A stretch of 64,000 nucleotides of DNA from Spirodela intermedia (taxonomy: Eukaryota; Streptophyta; Magnoliopsida; Alismatales; Araceae): the NCBI GenBank assembly GCA_902729315.2, contig LR746280.1, positions 2,848,501 through 2,912,500 of the forward strand. Reading direction: 5' to 3'. The position numbers were made by a program, and so were the translations under genes. Numbering within the stretch: position 1 is the first letter of the stretch; each line of letters begins with the position of its first letter. Under the pieces are notes generated by a model. The model was not told where the DNA came from. It was given only the letters and a program-made list of their open reading frames with translations, and searched no databases. Below, piece after piece: positions 59,470-64,000 of the stretch.

Positions 59470-61250
59470 ATCAGAAAAAAATATATTCAATTAGTTATTT
59501 CTGATTTTAAAATCCCTAGTTTGCAACTCAGTTGGCCAATCAGTAAATGTTTTTAAAAAGATAACAAATTATAATAACACATTACATTGAATGAAAGATT
59601 ACAATAATAACTCAGTAGTTTCTTCCTAATGAAAAATTAAATGTTCTCAAATATACTTATCAGCTTTGAGGCATCACAAGTCCTGTAAGTCAAATTTTAT
59701 TCGTGAGTAACGAATTATCCTTAATGTTTATTTATCTCATTGCATCAGTGGGTGAAAGGAAATAAATTAGATAGGGCATATTTATGGACTTACATGTTGC
59801 ACAGTTTGAAAGAATTTACTCCCGATATATCACAGTGAAGTATGTTATTTACCTCCGAGTAACCATTCATTTTCCATTACTAACCGTCATACCACATGCC
59901 ATCAATTTTCAGCTCCTAGTAATTCGTGAAACACAGAACCTAGACCTAGATGAAGAATGATAAATAATATATTTCACAATGGACTGTCAGATGCCAATTG
60001 TACACTTGAAGCCTGTCAAGTGCATATGAAAGAAATAGCATCTAGTCAGTGGTTCATTTATACTAGGTTTCAAGAAATTTTCTCTCTCCGTACAATGTAT
60101 ACGTTATTTCCATACACCTATTTTGATCTGTGATAAACTCCCTCCTAAGTTTCTTACATTGAATAAAAGAATGAAACTAAAGGGAGAATGAAGGGGGGGG
60201 AGGGGGGATTAGATTCTTTCAGATTTTATAATTATCATATAAGTTTAAGAGACAAATAAAAAGAATTAAAATCATTACAAAGATTTATCGTAAGCATGTA
60301 CTGACACTTAGGACATCTCCTAGACCTGCAACATCTGAAGTAACTATACTCTTCATGACCGTGATACGTACTAAAGGTTGCACAAAAGCACGTCCTTTCA
60401 ATCTATATATGTTTAAAAATTATAACACATCTGCATGATTCTCAATAGGTTTTGACCTAAACAAACCTAATAAATGCTGAGAGAAAAACATATAAAATAG
60501 ATATCAAGTCATACACCTATAAAGGTATAGCTGTCCTGACTCGTATGCATCTATCAAATGCAAGAAAAAGTTTCAAAGTAGTGAGTATACTTGATTTAAG
60601 GTCCAAGTCACAAAATAAAACCAGATGAAATGTAGTTTCACTGACCCATTGTTTAAACCTTGTTCTTTCTTCGTTGAATGGTTTTTCTTCCTGCAAAAAG
60701 AAAACGTAGGTGCCTACCCAATGCTCAATATTGAATCTAGATTGTGTTCTGCCATTGCTACCCGTCAGTCCTATGTATCATCCTCATTCATTAAGACTCC
60801 ACTGGGAGGTGGACCAAATAATGGCTATTTTGATGTCCTCTTTTCGAAATTAGATGCGACTCAGGCTCTAACTAGTGGCTAACCTTAAAGATAATTAAAA
60901 CTGTTACAATAGAATGAGGGTAGTTAATGGATGGCGACCAAGGGGCCACACTTATTAGGGGGAGAGGACTTGCTTCAAGAGACCCTAACTTGAAAACTGC
61001 ATATTCCAACCAAGGCACATCCCACATAACTGTGTGAAGGGCTCCCAAATGGTAGGACATTTGTTTGCCCCTAGTACCGATTTCATGGATTAGAAATTGA
61101 AAGATCAACGTTGGCATCAAAGTGTCATATTAACTGGCTCTCATCGCTCCAACACATCCTAAAGAAGAGATGGATTCCCCCCTCTTATTTCACAGGGTTA
61201 GGGTTGATACGTAGGGACAAAGGACACAGATGTCCCTAATACGTGAAGAT
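59470..61250. other. Gene-free AT-rich stretch
   Basis: No supported coding region; a run of G at about 60193-60206 is the only low-complexity feature of note. The frame at 60625-60882 has no recognised domain. Confidence 0.4.
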
Positions 61251-61278
61251 CACATTCCACATTCCACATTCCACATTC
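61251..61278 (+). repeat. Four copies of CACATTC
   Basis: A perfect 7-bp tandem repeat at the edge of a GC-balanced, LTR-like stretch. Confidence 0.9.
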
Positions 61279-61730
61279 CAACAGTTTCCTTCTTAGAGAT
61301 CGTTCAAAGGAGATTAATCTGCACATTCTCTCCACTCAATCTTGACAGCACACTAGGCGAGCGTGTGATATCGTTGTTCCTCCGCCTAGTGTATCATGCA
61401 CATCTGCATGATCGCTCCCCATGGTGGCATTGTTTCATACCACACTAGCATATACCCATGCGTGCACTTCTCCACGTGGTCTCATGTTCCTTCCCATAGC
61501 TACTCCCCAAGCTGGCATCGTTCCATATGTCCTCGCCTACCACCACACACCATATCTGCATGGTGTCATGTTGTTCTGCATGGTGCTCCATCTTTCTGTG
61601 CGACCAGCCTATAGATGTTGTTCCTCCTCACGACGTTTCACACACTTCCACGCAGCCACTCTTTATGCTAGTGTTACCGACACACATTGTTCCTTCACAC
61701 AATGGCCTCTAAGGGACAGCACAAACAGGA
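61279..61730. other. GC-balanced non-coding stretch with LTR-like texture
   Basis: Recurring words (GCATGGTG, CCCCATGGTGGCAT / CCCCAAGCTGGCAT, TCCATATG) give overlapping open frames in three phases, none with a domain. Confidence 0.35.
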
Positions 61731-61734
61731 AGGG

Positions 61735-62225
61735 TGAATTTCTAGTCTTTATTTTTTTATCAAATCTTAAATATCAAGTTGTCATTATTTCATGTGATAG
61801 GCATCAACAAAATTACACCATAATTATATAGTAGTTTGATCCTCCTGACTCCTATAAGAAGTGATATTTTTTCTTGCATAATAATATGCGTCATGAATAA
61901 ATATTTTTATCCTCATTTTTATAATATGTATAATTAGTCCAATTGAACCAATGTGGTCTATGGGTTGAATACCCTTCAAGGTTTACTGTTGATGAATTCA
62001 GCATTTGGATCTACTCCTGAAGGATGTTATTTCATATAAACTTGTGATACCACTAGTAAACTTTTAAGTGGCAGCATAGTATTGAGATGGTGAGTGAATT
62101 AGTTGTATTTTTTTCCACCAAATATTAAATATTTAAATAATAATATTTTAGGCAAGAAATCATCAATAAAATAACTATAATTTTATAGTAGTTCGGTCCT
62201 CTTGACCTACATCCATTCTCAAAAA
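61735..62225 (+). mobile_element. Pair of LTR-like fragments in direct orientation
   Basis: ATCAACAAAATTACACCATA followed by TTATATAGTAGTTTGATCCTC (61803-61845) is matched by ATCAATAAAATAACTATAA and TTTATAGTAGTTCGGTCCTC (62163-62200), about 360 bp apart. 'TAGTTCGGTCCTCTTGACC' is typical of plant copia-like LTRs. Ends and internal region are not resolved. Confidence 0.45.
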
Positions 62226-62800
62226 TCTCAGCCCTTGGGATCTATTAATATCTTAGTATTTCACACACTAAATTTCTAGGTTCAGCCACCTTCTTGTTGC
62301 ATTTAACAGTTCCAGCCAACTCAAGATCCTACCTATAGTTCTTTTAGATTCTCAACTCTAAAAGGCTAACAAGATTAACCACAGTTAATCTCCTCTAGAT
62401 TTAACCTCCATGGACATTTTGAATATTTATGCACTCTAAATACAAAATTAAAACTTGTTATCATTCCTGGCATTAATCTTCTAGTTTTCTGAAGGTTTTA
62501 ATCTTCTTCTTTCTCATTGAGGAAACTTCTGTGTGAATGAGTCACTGAAGTTCTTCAGCAGCGGTTGATTTTTTCTGCTTCCAAATGGCCCAATGTGTAG
62601 AAATAGAGCTTGGACTCCAAAGAGTAAGGCGGTGGATATGATACTTTTTTATATATTTTTCTCTTAATTATTTTATTTATTTCTTTCTCTTATTTATATT
62701 AGGTTTTTTCGAGTTTAACATCATATAAGTATCACTTATCGATCAGATTCAGTTATAGTAATGAAATAATTCATTTCTACTTCATGGATACACAAAATGA
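62226..62800. other. Gene-free stretch
   Basis: AT-rich with no coding or repeat structure I can define. Confidence 0.35.
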
Positions 62801-63150
62801 TATTCAATTTCAGTTTTAATCATGAATAAGGAAAACAATTGTTCAATTTCGAATTTAGTCATGGATATCGTAAACGGTATTCAATTGTGATACCAGATAT
62901 GGTAAATGTTCTTCAATTTCAGTTTCAATCGTGGATGTGGTAAACTGTATCAGTTCTGGTTTTAATAGCAGAAGTGATACCTTCTAACCTACATCCAAAA
63001 AACAAGTCCGTTAAGCCTTAGATTCAGACCCAATAAAGGGATCCATTACACAAATTCATGCCCAATAAATCGATCCATTAGGCCTTAAAATTTAGGCCCA
63101 ATAAACATTTGTTCTACCTTAAATCCAGACCCAATAACAAGATTCATTGT
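62801..63150 (+). repeat. Degenerate tandem repeats, ~32-39 bp period
   Basis: First, CAATTTCAGTTTTAATC-like units recur near 62805, 62844, 62882 and 62914. Then RGACCCAATAAA-type units recur near 63027, 63060, 63096 and 63129. The two halves have similar spacing but different words. Confidence 0.6.
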
Positions 63151-64000
63151 CTTATTTAGACTTATTTCAACATGAAATAAATCAATACAAAATACATAAA
63201 TATTCCAAAATCTTATTTGATAGATAATGTTCAAATATAATTGTCTACATTAATTTTATCCACTTAAACGCCCTTCAAAATGTTTAAGATCTTCATATTA
63301 ATGAATTATGCAAATCAATTCTTAAGAGAACAACTAAACTACCTTGTTATGTTGTAATCATAATCAAAATACCAATGACTTCTAAACAATCAAATGAGAT
63401 TATCTATTTCAGTGAGTTGTGATTATTGTGCTTGTTTCAATCTGTATTTAAATATGTAATGGAATTAGAATGAACACTCTTAATGGTGTTGGCTTTTGGA
63501 GCCTTCCTAATTTTGATGTTCAAAAAATTCAAAGAAAGATAAAAAATTAATTTTATTCTAAAAAAAACAATGGTAAGAAAAATAATGTTGTTAAAAAGTT
63601 TATTATCATTGATTTTTTGCCTGATTGCAAAATCTATCATTTCTCTATTTCATTTTAGGAAGTGAGTTGACTCACTTAATAAGATGGGTTTTATATTCAC
63701 AATGGAAAGGACACCTTGTAATGGCATAATGGTAATTTTATGCTAAAGCACATCATATTTAACCTTATCAAAAGAATCCTTGCACCTTTAAGTTTTGTTA
63801 ATTTCTTGTTTTGTTTGTTCACTTCTTTGTAAAAAGAGAGTTGACTCACTTAATGCATTGAACATTCATTATGATCAAGTTGACACTTTGGGAGTGAATC
63901 AACTCATCTTATATGAAGAAACTTCAACACTATCGATGACGAAAAGTGCACTGACTCACCTAACATGGGGACTCAAAACTAAAAATTTATGTCACAAAGT
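63151..64000. other. Gene-free AT-rich end of window
   Basis: No gene seen. Three TGACTCA words (63668-63674, 63842-63848, 63952-63958) lie within 300 bp; the surrounding AGTTGACTCACTTAAT phrase is partly repeated. Confidence 0.4.

Overview
This window is plant nuclear DNA. Two spliced genes of plant-only families (a DUF1666 protein and a class II LOB-domain factor) sit as GC-rich islands in a very AT-rich background full of LTR-retrotransposon debris and long CT/GA microsatellites. GC-rich, GC3-rich exons in AT-rich intergenic DNA would fit a non-grass monocot, but that is inference only. There is no sign of bacterial, viral or organellar origin.

Layout: 1-846 is the end of a dispersed repeat (family B). 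847-11.8 kb has no gene I can support; it holds LTR-like debris, two compact palindromes and a TATA-like site. 11.9-13.25 kb is CT microsatellite plus a four-unit minisatellite of about 98 bp. 13.35-15.61 kb (minus) is a six-exon DUF1666 gene, whose exon joins I could follow in frame. 17.2-19.6 kb (minus) has exon-like segments behind a TATA box that may be an unrecognised gene or a decaying one. 20.6-22.5 kb is retroelement-like.

22.9-32.3 kb is the main mobile-element block. Two inverted LTRs of one family (A) flank a decayed gag and a decayed tRNA-Asp-type primer-binding site, with no visible pol. A younger LTR of the same family, in the opposite orientation, is inserted inside one of them. 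32.3-35.1 kb is a second family-B copy with a 1.6-kb insertion. 35.1-42.5 kb is non-coding repeat and AT-rich DNA. 42.6-42.9 kb is an exon-like frame beside a GA microsatellite of about 270 bp (43.3-43.6 kb). 48.0-49.6 kb is a solo family-A LTR with a target-site duplication. 51.3-52.3 kb is a third family-B copy.

53.8 and 55.1 kb hold two diverged copies of a promoter-like block, each with a TATA element but no clear gene behind it. 57.9-59.0 kb (minus) is a two-exon LOB-domain gene with two EAR-like repression motifs. The rest, to 64 kb, is AT-rich with LTR-like fragments and short tandem repeats.

The two confident genes are unlinked in function as far as the sequence shows: one is a DUF1666 protein of unknown role with a hydrophobic N-terminal segment, the other a predicted nuclear transcriptional repressor. 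The most informative biology is the nested, gag-only, methylation-decayed retroelement history.
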